Of a DNA stretch of 64,000 nucleotides, positions 24,201-31,546 are shown in pieces. A program made the position numbers and the translations under genes. The notes under the pieces were generated by a model. It worked only from the letters and a program-made list of their open reading frames with translations. It did no database searches and had not been told where the DNA came from. The stretch spans positions 3,534,001-3,598,000 of the forward strand of contig OY970206.1 in assembly GCA_963708425.1 (NCBI GenBank), in the 5' to 3' direction. Source of the stretch: JACMNW01 sp963708425 (GTDB lineage Bacteria; Pseudomonadota; Alphaproteobacteria; Rhodobacterales; Rhodobacteraceae). Each line of letters begins with the position of its first letter. Positions within the stretch are counted from its first letter, which is position 1.

Positions 24201-24659
24201 GTGCTTAAAGGCCTCGATAACCGCCTCAATGCCGAGGTGCTGTATGCCCTGCGTGCCATGGGTCACGGCGATACTCTGGTGATTGCCGACACCAACTTTC
24301 CGTCAGACAGCATTGCGCGTGAAACCGTGCTGGGTGACCTTCTGCGCATGGATAACCTGACCTGCGCCCAAGCGGCCGAGGCGGTGCTTTCCGTTTTCCC
24401 GCTGGACACATTCGTTGATGATTTTGCAGGCCGGATGGAGGTTGTCGGTGATCCCAAACGCATCGAGCCCGTGCAAGCCGAGGTGCAAGTCGCCATCGAC
24501 GCCGCCGAAGGTCGCCCGCGCGCGATGATCAGCATCGAGCGGTTTGAATTTTACGACCGGGCCCGCAAAGCCTATGCGGTGATCCAGACGGGTGAGCGGC
24601 GGTTTTACGGCTGTTTCATCTTCCGCAAGGGTGTCATTCCGCCGGATGATGCAAAATGA
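24201..24659 (+). CDS. RbsD/FucU family sugar mutarotase, copy 2
   Basis: Protein of 152 residues, RbsD/FucU family. It starts MLKGLDNRLNAEVLYALRAM with GHGDTLVIADTNFPS carrying the family His and Asp; the C-terminus is YGCFIFRKGVIPP. The GTG at 24201 has an excellent GGAGGACGGAC site; the longer open frame from 24162 is not needed. The stop overlaps the ribokinase start (ATGA). It is paralogous to copy 1 at 17878-18333, and having one copy in each divergent operon is unusual. The two may handle different sugars or different anomers, or one may be residual. Confidence 0.88.
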   Translation: MLKGLDNRLNAEVLYALRAMGHGDTLVIADTNFPSDSIARETVLGDLLRMDNLTCAQAAEAVLSVFPLDTFVDDFAGRMEVVGDPKRIEPVQAEVQVAIDAAEGRPRAMISIERFEFYDRARKAYAVIQTGERRFYGCFIFRKGVIPPDDAK

Positions 24660-25576
24660 AACCAATCGTCATCCTTGGCATTTTTGTTGCCGATACGGCC
24701 TACCGCGCTGAACGCCAGCCAAAAATGGGTGAAACCATCCTTGGCAAATCCTTCGTGCTCGGCCCCGGCGGCAAAGGGTCAAACCAGGCCGTCGCTGCCG
24801 CAATGGCTGGCGGAAAAACCCATTTCATCACCCGGTTGGGCCGTGATGCATTCGCTGACATCGCCCAAGCCACCTGGGCAAAAGCGGGCGTCCACCCCGA
24901 GGTTACCATAGACGACGACAGCTACACAGGTGCCGCCTACATCTTCATCGAAGAGGCGACTGGCAACAACGCCATCATCGTCGCCCCCGGTGCAGCGGGC
25001 CGTGTCTCCATCGCCGATGTTGACGGTGCCCGCGGCCTTATCGAAAGCGCCGCTGTCTTTGTCACGCAGTTGGAACAACCGATTCCCGCCGCACATCATG
25101 CGCTGAAAATCGCCCGCGCCGCTGGTGTTACCACCATCCTGAATCCGGCCCCGGCTGCCGCACTGGCCGCTGACGTCTTGGCGCTCTGCGATTTTATTAC
25201 CCCGAATGAGACTGAGGCCGAGGCGCTGACCGGTCTACCTGTCACCTCGATACTACAGGCGGAAGCCGCCGCCGATGCGCTGCTCGCCAAAGGTGTCGGC
25301 ACGGTGATCATCACGCTGGGTGCAAATGGCGCGCTGTACCGCGACCGCACACGATCAGTGCATGTGCCGGTGATCAGCGCCGGACCGGTGGTCGAAACCA
25401 CAGGGGCAGGTGACGCGTTCAACGGCGGTTTTGCGGTCGCCCTGTCGGAAGGCCAGCCGGTGATCGACGCTATCCGCTTTGGCTGTGCGACTGCAGGCAT
25501 ATCGGTTACGCGGCCCGGCACGGCACCATCGATGCCATCACGGGCAGAAATAGACGCGCTGCTGGCGCGGGTTTGA
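24656..25576 (+). CDS. Ribokinase-type PfkB kinase
   Basis: Sugar kinase of the PfkB/ribokinase family, 306 residues. Signature 1 is the GPGGKGSNQAVAAAMAGG region (near 37-55); NPAPAAAL (near 160) and ITPNETEAEAL (near 178) are ribokinase-like; signature 2 is ETTGAGDAFNGGFAVAL (near 245) with the catalytic Asp. The best match in style is ribokinase, but a 2-keto-3-deoxy sugar-acid kinase or deoxyribokinase function is possible. It is coupled to the mutarotase upstream by ATGA and sits just before the SDR gene. In an oxidative route ending in cleavage without phosphorylation it would have no clear role, so it may act in a side branch. Confidence 0.88.
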   Translation: MKPIVILGIFVADTAYRAERQPKMGETILGKSFVLGPGGKGSNQAVAAAMAGGKTHFITRLGRDAFADIAQATWAKAGVHPEVTIDDDSYTGAAYIFIEEATGNNAIIVAPGAAGRVSIADVDGARGLIESAAVFVTQLEQPIPAAHHALKIARAAGVTTILNPAPAAALAADVLALCDFITPNETEAEALTGLPVTSILQAEAAADALLAKGVGTVIITLGANGALYRDRTRSVHVPVISAGPVVETTGAGDAFNGGFAVALSEGQPVIDAIRFGCATAGISVTRPGTAPSMPSRAEIDALLARV

Positions 25577-25587
25577 AAGGATATCCG

Positions 25588-26325
25588 ATGGGACGAATGC
25601 AAGGCAAACGCGCACTGGTGACTGCGGCCGGGCAGGGCATCGGTCGCGCCTCGGCCATCGCCATGGCCCGCGAAGGCGCGCACGTAATCGCTACCGACGT
25701 GAATGAGGGCACGCTGGCCAGTCTGGCCGATGAGGGCATCGAGACGCGGATTTTGAACGTGCGCGATCCGGCCAGCATTGCCGCAGCAGTGGCCGCTGCT
25801 GGCCGTGTCGATGCGCTGTTCAACTGCGCGGGCTATGTCGCCGCTGGCACCATCCTTGAGTGCACCGATGAAGAATGGGCCTTTAGTGTTGATCTGAACA
25901 TGACGGCGATGTTCCGTATGTGCCGCGCGTTTTTGCCCGGCATGTTGGCGCAAGGGGGCGGCAGCATCATCAACATGGCCTCGGCAGTGGGGTCAACCAT
26001 CGCCGCGCCCAACCGGTTTGTCTACGGGGCCACGAAGGCAGGCGTTATCGGGCTGACCAAGGCGCTGGCCGCCGATTACATAACGCGCGGCATCCGCTGC
26101 AACGCGATCTGCCCCGGCACTGTTGAAAGCCCCAGCCTGGAAGAACGGTTGCGCGCCACGGGCGATTACGAGGCGGCAAAGAAGGCGTTCATCGCCCGGC
26201 AACCGATTGGCCGCATTGGCAAAGCCGAAGAGATTGCATCACTTGCAGTCTATCTTGCCAGTGACAAATCAAGTTACACAACGGGCGTCGCCCACATCAT
26301 CGACGGCGGCTGGACTCTGACCTGA
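25588..26325 (+). CDS. SDR dehydrogenase, probable 2-keto-3-deoxy sugar-acid dehydrogenase
   Basis: Short-chain dehydrogenase of 245 residues. Cofactor loop TAAGQGIGRASA near residue 11, an acidic residue after beta-2 (ATDVNE) favouring NAD, NCAG near 80, catalytic S and YGATKAG near 145-150, and CPGTVESPSLEERL after beta-6. The overall style matches the 2-keto-3-deoxy-L-fuconate dehydrogenases, which oxidise C4 to give the 2,4-diketo acid. The neighbouring FAH-type hydrolase is the expected next enzyme, which supports that reading. ATG 25588 has AAAGGA upstream; the ribokinase stop is 11 bases before it. Confidence 0.88.
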   Translation: MGRMQGKRALVTAAGQGIGRASAIAMAREGAHVIATDVNEGTLASLADEGIETRILNVRDPASIAAAVAAAGRVDALFNCAGYVAAGTILECTDEEWAFSVDLNMTAMFRMCRAFLPGMLAQGGGSIINMASAVGSTIAAPNRFVYGATKAGVIGLTKALAADYITRGIRCNAICPGTVESPSLEERLRATGDYEAAKKAFIARQPIGRIGKAEEIASLAVYLASDKSSYTTGVAHIIDGGWTLT

Positions 26326-26337
26326 AGGATTTGACAG

Positions 26338-27186
26338 ATGAAACTACTGCGGCACGGCCCCCTTGGGGCAGAAAAACCTGGGCTGCTTGCCGCTGATGGC
26401 AGCATGCGCGATCTGTCCGGCGTGGTGCCCGATATTGCCGGTGCAGTTTTGTCGGATGCTGGTCTGGCCGCAATTCGCGCAGTTGATCCGATGTCGCTGC
26501 CACTGGTACCGACGTCGACGCGGCTAGGCGCCTGTGTTGGCGGCACCGGAAAACTGATCAGCATTGGCATGAACTATTCCGATCATGCGGCTGAAACCGG
26601 GGCCAAAGTGCCGCCGGAACCGATTATCTTTATGAAAGCCACCTCGGCCATCTGCGGCCCGAATGATCCGATCATCATCCCGCGCACCTCTGAGAAGACG
26701 GATTGGGAGGTGGAACTGGCCGTCATCATCGGCACAAAGGCCAAATATGTGTCTGAAGCTGACGCGCTGAACTATGTCGCAGGCTATGCCGTGGCCAACG
26801 ACGTCTCAGAACGCGCCTTCCAACTCGAACGCTCTGGCCAGTGGACCAAGGGCAAGTCGTGTGACAACTTCGGCCAACTTGGGCCGTGGTTGGTCACCCG
26901 TGATGAGGTGGCTGATCCGCAAAACCTTGCCATGTGGCTGACGGTCAACGGCACAAAGATGCAGAACGGATCGACCACCACCATGGTCTACGGTGTGGCC
27001 TATCTGGTCAGCTACCTGTCACAATTCATGACGCTGCATCCGGGCGATGTGATCTCGACCGGAACGCCCCCCGGCGTCGGTCTGGGCATGAAGCCGCCGC
27101 GTTTCCTTAAGCCCGGTGAGGTTGTTGAACTTGGCATCGCGGGTCTTGGCCAACAACGCCAGGACGTGATCGCTGATCCAGTGTAG
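26338..27186 (+). CDS. FAH-family hydrolase, probable 2,4-diketo-3-deoxy sugar-acid hydrolase
   Basis: Fumarylacetoacetate hydrolase-family enzyme of 282 residues, Mg-dependent. Substrate and metal features: ISIGMNYSDHAAETG near 76, FMKATSAICGPNDPI near 97, metal ligands in DWEVELAVIIG near 122 (Glu-Glu) and in NDVSERAFQ (Asp), GQWTKGKSCDNFGQLGPWLV near 161, and PGDVISTGTPPGVG near 236. This sub-branch cleaves 2,4-diketo-3-deoxy acids such as diketo-deoxy-fuconate to pyruvate plus lactate or glycolate. It is the last gene of the plus-strand operon, 12 bases after the SDR, and is followed by a perfect 15-base hairpin. Confidence 0.88.
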   Translation: MKLLRHGPLGAEKPGLLAADGSMRDLSGVVPDIAGAVLSDAGLAAIRAVDPMSLPLVPTSTRLGACVGGTGKLISIGMNYSDHAAETGAKVPPEPIIFMKATSAICGPNDPIIIPRTSEKTDWEVELAVIIGTKAKYVSEADALNYVAGYAVANDVSERAFQLERSGQWTKGKSCDNFGQLGPWLVTRDEVADPQNLAMWLTVNGTKMQNGSTTTMVYGVAYLVSYLSQFMTLHPGDVISTGTPPGVGLGMKPPRFLKPGEVVELGIAGLGQQRQDVIADPV

Positions 27187-27190
27187 GTAT

Positions 27191-27224
27191 GGTTGTGGGG
27201 GTAGGGCGACCTACCCCCACAACC
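27191..27224. terminator. 15-base perfect hairpin between convergent genes
   Basis: GGTTGTGGGGGTAGG (27191-27205), loop GCGA, CCTACCCCCACAACC (27210-27224): a perfect inverted repeat. The right arm includes the stop codon and last four codons of the DUF1501 gene. There is no T-run on either side, so it is not a classical intrinsic terminator, but it is well placed to separate the two convergent transcripts. Confidence 0.6.
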
Positions 27225-28350
27225 CCAACGGCTGCGGCATCACAAATTCGGGGAACACGGTGCCAAGATCGCCCGCCTTCATGTGCCCTGTCATCAGCTC
27301 TGCCAGAACGGCGCGGTAATCCGTCGTCACCGCCAGATCGGCGCCTTCTTCCAGCACCTCGTTGGTCAGCCCCGGCCAATTGCCCAGCATCCGGCCACCC
27401 TTTGCTTGCGGCCCCAGAACCATCATCACGTTGCCGCGACCATGATCCGTGCCGCCTGACGCATTAGACCGCAACCTGCGGCCAAATTCGCTCATCACCA
27501 CCACGGATGTGTCTTGCTGCAGCGGCCCCAGATCGCGCCAGAACGCCATCAGCCCATCCGACAACCAGCGCACCTGATCATTGAAATCACCCGCCTGGCG
27601 CACATGCGTATCCCACCCCGGCACATCTACTGTCGCCACCCGCGTGCCCATCCCCAGCTTCAACGTCTGCGCAATCGTCATCAAGGCTGCGTTCATCGGA
27701 TTATCCGCCGGATACATCACATCCGCCACATAGGGTTTCGCGGCCCCCTCACGTTCCGACCAAATCCGCCCCGACAGCATCTGCGACAAATCCAGCAACT
27801 GCCGCATCGACGTATCAACCGGCCCATGCGCGCCAAAGCCCTGTTGCAAGCGCTGTCGCAGCGCTGGGGCCAGCCAATGCCCACCTGCCAAGATCAAATT
27901 GCCCAGCTCTTCCGCCACTGCCGCGTCATGCCCGTCCAGCGCACCGGGCAGCGTGGTGCCAACCGCCAGCGCAGGCAGTTCGCCACCTGCGGGAATGGTC
28001 TTCAACCAGCGGCCGAGCCAGCCCCCGGCGTCGGCAGAATTGGCCGCCCGTTCGATCCGCGCTTCGGCGTCAAAATGGCTGCGTGTCGCTTCGGTCAACC
28101 CCGACGCATGGATCAATGACAAATCGCCCGCGTTATACAGTTCCGACAACGCGCCCGCCGCGCCGTGAAACCGAAAATCCACATCGGCGATCTGCTGCTT
28201 GATGACATGCCCGGCCGCATCCCCCTTACGCAGAACACGCAACTCTTCGGGCCGGGCGGCAATGAATTCGGGGTCCGATGTCGGGCTGACAAGGGCCAGC
28301 CCATCGGCCCCGCCGCGCAGAAACACCACCACTAAGGTTGGTTCGCCCAT
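27211..28350 (-). CDS. DUF1501 family protein
   Basis: Protein of 379 residues of the DUF1501 family (alkaline-phosphatase-superfamily-like fold). Features: LVVVFLRGGADGLALV at the start, with the family R-G-G-x-D motif, VPGWDTHVRQAGDF near 235, and SEFGRRLRSNASGGTDHGRGNVMMV near 285. No Tat signal is seen, because the protein begins right at the domain; many relatives have one. The ATG at 28350 has GGAAGGGG upstream. It lies 13 bases downstream of the DUF1800 gene in the same direction; the two families are very commonly paired and are thought to act outside the cytoplasm, but their function is unknown. Confidence 0.9.
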   Translation of the reverse strand: MGEPTLVVVFLRGGADGLALVSPTSDPEFIAARPEELRVLRKGDAAGHVIKQQIADVDFRFHGAAGALSELYNAGDLSLIHASGLTEATRSHFDAEARIERAANSADAGGWLGRWLKTIPAGGELPALAVGTTLPGALDGHDAAVAEELGNLILAGGHWLAPALRQRLQQGFGAHGPVDTSMRQLLDLSQMLSGRIWSEREGAAKPYVADVMYPADNPMNAALMTIAQTLKLGMGTRVATVDVPGWDTHVRQAGDFNDQVRWLSDGLMAFWRDLGPLQQDTSVVVMSEFGRRLRSNASGGTDHGRGNVMMVLGPQAKGGRMLGNWPGLTNEVLEEGADLAVTTDYRAVLAELMTGHMKAGDLGTVFPEFVMPQPLGLWG

Positions 28351-28363
28351 GATTAACCCCTTC

Positions 28364-30034
28364 CTATCGCAACATGAACTGGGGCGTCATCGCCGCAAAC
28401 GCCACCACCATTGCCGCCACCCCTTGCCGATCTTCGGGCGACATATCCATCGGGCTGGTGATATCCTGCACCCCGAACGCTTCCAGCAATTCGGGCAACA
28501 AATCGGGCGCATCCGGCCCGCGCAGCTTGGTCACCCAATGGTCGGAAAATGCCTCAAAGCTTGCTGCCTCGGCCGGGGTTTTCGCCGCCAGCGAGGTATC
28601 TGTGCAACCAAACCAATCGTCATGGGCAAAGAACGCGAGATCCACATAGCGGTTCATCGTTGATGCCGAGCTCCACCTTGACGCGCGGTCCGGATGCCCG
28701 GTTGGTGGCCCATAGGTATGCTGATGCCACCCCGCCCGCGACAATTGCCAATCAAACGCCATTTCAGGCGCTTTCACATTCGCCCCCGTCGCCCGGTACA
28801 GCCCTGCTAGAAACTCGAATGGCCGCCGAAGTTTTGACGGCGGGGTTTCCATGAACAGCGGATCATCCACGATCGCCCGGATCACCTGGGCAATCTGATC
28901 GGGTGCGTCCGATGTGGCCAGAAACACCTGCGCCACCCGGTCGATCATCGCGGGGTCCGGGTCATCCACCAACAAGCGCCGGATCAGCTTTTTGCAGACG
29001 AAAGCGGCGGTGCCGGGATGGGCCGCCAGAATATCCAGCACATGATCTCCGTCCGCCATCGGGGCTTGGTTCGGTTCAAATTCTACCGCGAGAACGCGTT
29101 TCTGATAGGGGTCGTGCCACGCCTCGACATAGTGGAAGCGCCCGGTCTTTGGCGCCTCAACTCCGTCTGATATCCAGCGGCCATCGCCTGCCGACCAGCC
29201 AGTAAAGGCGCGGGCCACCTCGTAAACATCCTGATCTATGTAGGCCAAAGCCAGCCCATCTGCCGCCCCCGGCACGTCGCGCCAATTCGGCGCTGTGTCA
29301 TTGACGTAATTTTGCGCCCCAAGCGTGTGCAGTTCCAGCAATTCGCGGGCAAAGTTTTCGTTTGCCGGGCTGGCGCGGCTTTCGTCGTTGTTCAGGTAAT
29401 ACAGCATGGCGGGCGACCGTGCGACCTCACCCAGCAACACCCTGAAGTTGCCAAAGGCGTTTTCCCGCAGCATCGCGTCATAGCTGGGAAAGAACACCGC
29501 CGTGCCTTCGAACTTCAGCGCATTGACGCTGAAATGGTCATGCCAGAATTGCGTCATCAATTCGCGCAATTGCGCTTTGGCGTGTACCGCCCGGATCAGC
29601 GAGGCAGAAATAACCTCCGTCGCTGGGCGGATGCGTTCGCCATATTCCATGGCTTTGCTGAAATCGAGCAAATGAACGTTGTTCACCGGATCAGCCGTCA
29701 TCGCCGTTAGCGGACGCAGTTCGTCCATCGCGGACCAGCTGCCATTTTCGCCGTCATCACCGGCTTCATACCTTATGCGCAGCAGGGCAGTGCGAAGCCT
29801 CTCGTCCAGATCTGGGTCGCTTACCGGCATGGCGAGCTGTGCGTCCAGCCAGCCTTTCGGGCCAAGTGCGGCATAGTCGGCGCGCGACGCGTCATTTGCC
29901 CCGAAACTGAGTCTGTTCAAAATTCTGTCCGCCGTGGGCGTTGGGGTTTCAGCGGCCGCAAAACCCCGGCGGGGCAGGGCGCTGGCAAAGGCCAAGGCTG
30001 CAAGTCGTTGATGAAAGGCGCGACGTGTCAGCAT
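28364..30034 (-). CDS. DUF1800 family protein, probably exported
   Basis: Protein of 556 residues. The N-terminus MLTRRAFHQRLAALAFASAL has twin arginines followed by a hydrophobic run, so Tat export is likely. Family stretches include RILNRLSFGANDASRADY near 45, MTQFWHDHFSVNALKF near 165, NENFARELLELHTLGAQNYV near 225 (NxNFARELLELHTLG is the hallmark of DUF1800), and KLIRRLLVDDPDP near 345. The ATG at 30034 has GGAGAAG upstream; a TTG at 30049 also keeps the frame open. It is first gene of a two-gene operon with DUF1501. Confidence 0.9.
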   Translation of the reverse strand: MLTRRAFHQRLAALAFASALPRRGFAAAETPTPTADRILNRLSFGANDASRADYAALGPKGWLDAQLAMPVSDPDLDERLRTALLRIRYEAGDDGENGSWSAMDELRPLTAMTADPVNNVHLLDFSKAMEYGERIRPATEVISASLIRAVHAKAQLRELMTQFWHDHFSVNALKFEGTAVFFPSYDAMLRENAFGNFRVLLGEVARSPAMLYYLNNDESRASPANENFARELLELHTLGAQNYVNDTAPNWRDVPGAADGLALAYIDQDVYEVARAFTGWSAGDGRWISDGVEAPKTGRFHYVEAWHDPYQKRVLAVEFEPNQAPMADGDHVLDILAAHPGTAAFVCKKLIRRLLVDDPDPAMIDRVAQVFLATSDAPDQIAQVIRAIVDDPLFMETPPSKLRRPFEFLAGLYRATGANVKAPEMAFDWQLSRAGWHQHTYGPPTGHPDRASRWSSASTMNRYVDLAFFAHDDWFGCTDTSLAAKTPAEAASFEAFSDHWVTKLRGPDAPDLLPELLEAFGVQDITSPMDMSPEDRQGVAAMVVAFAAMTPQFMLR

Positions 30035-30220
30035 GGTCTTCTCCGTCAATGCTATATCTCAAAGAATAGTGTGCTATCAGCACTGGCCAAAGAAATAATG
30101 TCTCTGACGTTGATCATACACGCTTTTCCGCGCGAAAGATCGGCGGAAAACTGATGGAAATATGGGCCTTGGCAAAGGTCAGCTTTTGACCCAGAACACC
30201 GTGCAGTTTCAGATTGGACA

Positions 30221-31357
30221 ATGACCATGGTGCCGCGCTTCGACTTCCGCGTAGACGCAATTGATGGCAAGGCGCGCACTGGCGTCATATCCACGCCGCG
30301 CGGCGATATTCGCACGCCGGCCTTCATGCCTGTGGGAACGGCGGCGACTGTGAAGGCGATGTTGCCCGAAAACGTCCGCGCCACTGGGGCAGATATTTTG
30401 CTGGGCAATACCTATCATCTGATGCTGAGGCCTACCGCAGAACGGATTGACCGCTTGGGTGGTCTGCACAAATTCATGAACTGGGATCGCCCGATTCTGA
30501 CAGATTCCGGCGGCTTTCAGGTGATGTCGCTTGCCGCGCTGCGCAAGTTGACCGAAGAAGGCGTGCGGTTTGCCAGCCATATCGACGGCTCTAAACACAT
30601 GCTTTCACCTGAACGCAGCATGGAAATTCAGAAGCTGCTCGGGTCTGACATCGTGATGTGTTTCGATGAATGCCCGGCATTGCCCGCGACAGATGCCGAG
30701 GTGGCGAAATCGATGCAGCTTTCGATGCGGTGGGCGCAACGATCACGCGATGCGTTTGGGGATAGGCCGGGTCACGCGCTGTTCGGTATCATGCAAGGCG
30801 GTGTGACGCGCGATTTGCGCGAGGAATCCGGCAAGGCCCTGACAAACATTGGCTTTGATGGCTATGCCATAGGTGGCCTCGCTGTTGGTGAAGGCCAAGA
30901 GGCGATGTTTGGCGTGCTGGACTACGCGCCCGATATGCTGCCCGCCGACAAGCCGCGCTATCTGATGGGGGTTGGCAAACCCGACGACATCGTCGGTGCG
31001 GTTGAACGCGGTGTCGATATGATGGATTGCGTGCTGCCCTCACGCTCTGGTCGCACTGGCCAGGCCTTCACGCGGGCAGGGGTGGTCAACATCAAGAACG
31101 CCCGCCACATGGACGACCCGCGCCCGCTGGATGAACGGTGCACCTGCCCCGCTTGCGCCAGTTACAGCCGCGCCTACCTGCACCATGTGTTCAAGAGCCA
31201 GGAAATCATCGCCTCGATGCTGCTGACCTGGCACAATCTGCATTACTACCAAGAATTGATGCAGGGTCTGCGCGATGCCATTTCTGTCGGCCAACTGGCC
31301 CGATTTGTGCAGGATTTTCATCAGTTGCGGGCCGCCGGGGACATTGCACCACTTTGA
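30221..31357 (+). CDS. tgt: tRNA-guanine transglycosylase
   Basis: Exchanges guanine-34 for the queuosine precursor preQ1 in tRNAs with GUN anticodons. The 378-residue length is normal. Visible: TPAFMPVGTAATVKAM, LGNTYHLMLRP, ILTDSGGFQVMSL (substrate-binding Asp), GGLAVGEGQEAM, the nucleophile region GVDMMDCVLPSRSGRTGQAF, and the zinc site CTCPACASYSRAYLHH (three Cys and a His). ATG 30221 is used; ATG 30227 is possible. QueA, the next enzyme, is encoded at 55375, so the queuosine genes are split here. The two tRNA-Asp(GTC) genes in this window encode natural substrates of Tgt. Confidence 0.97.
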   Translation: MTMVPRFDFRVDAIDGKARTGVISTPRGDIRTPAFMPVGTAATVKAMLPENVRATGADILLGNTYHLMLRPTAERIDRLGGLHKFMNWDRPILTDSGGFQVMSLAALRKLTEEGVRFASHIDGSKHMLSPERSMEIQKLLGSDIVMCFDECPALPATDAEVAKSMQLSMRWAQRSRDAFGDRPGHALFGIMQGGVTRDLREESGKALTNIGFDGYAIGGLAVGEGQEAMFGVLDYAPDMLPADKPRYLMGVGKPDDIVGAVERGVDMMDCVLPSRSGRTGQAFTRAGVVNIKNARHMDDPRPLDERCTCPACASYSRAYLHHVFKSQEIIASMLLTWHNLHYYQELMQGLRDAISVGQLARFVQDFHQLRAAGDIAPL

Positions 31358-31438
31358 TCGGGCTCTTTGCTTTGCTTCCATTGTTTACTTGCAGCCAGCG
31401 CGACACAGGCGCATCATGCTCAACAGATTTGGGTGAGG

Positions 31439-31471
31439 TTGACACCGTGATACCGCACCACCAGATATAGT
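31439..31471 (+). promoter_or_regulatory. Possible promoter of lon
   Basis: TTGACA (31439-31444) is followed by an AT-rich CCAGATATAGT stretch (31461-31471) about 75 bases before the lon ATG. The -35 is perfect, but no -10 is well placed: GATATA needs a 19-base spacer and TATAGT needs 21. A heat-shock sigma factor site is conceivable because lon is usually heat-inducible. The call is tentative. Confidence 0.3.
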
Positions 31472-31546
31472 AGCCTAAGACAGGGAAAGGCCAAAGCGCT
31501 GCCGATAACCGGGGCCGGGGCTTTTCTGCCAGATGAAGGAAATAGT

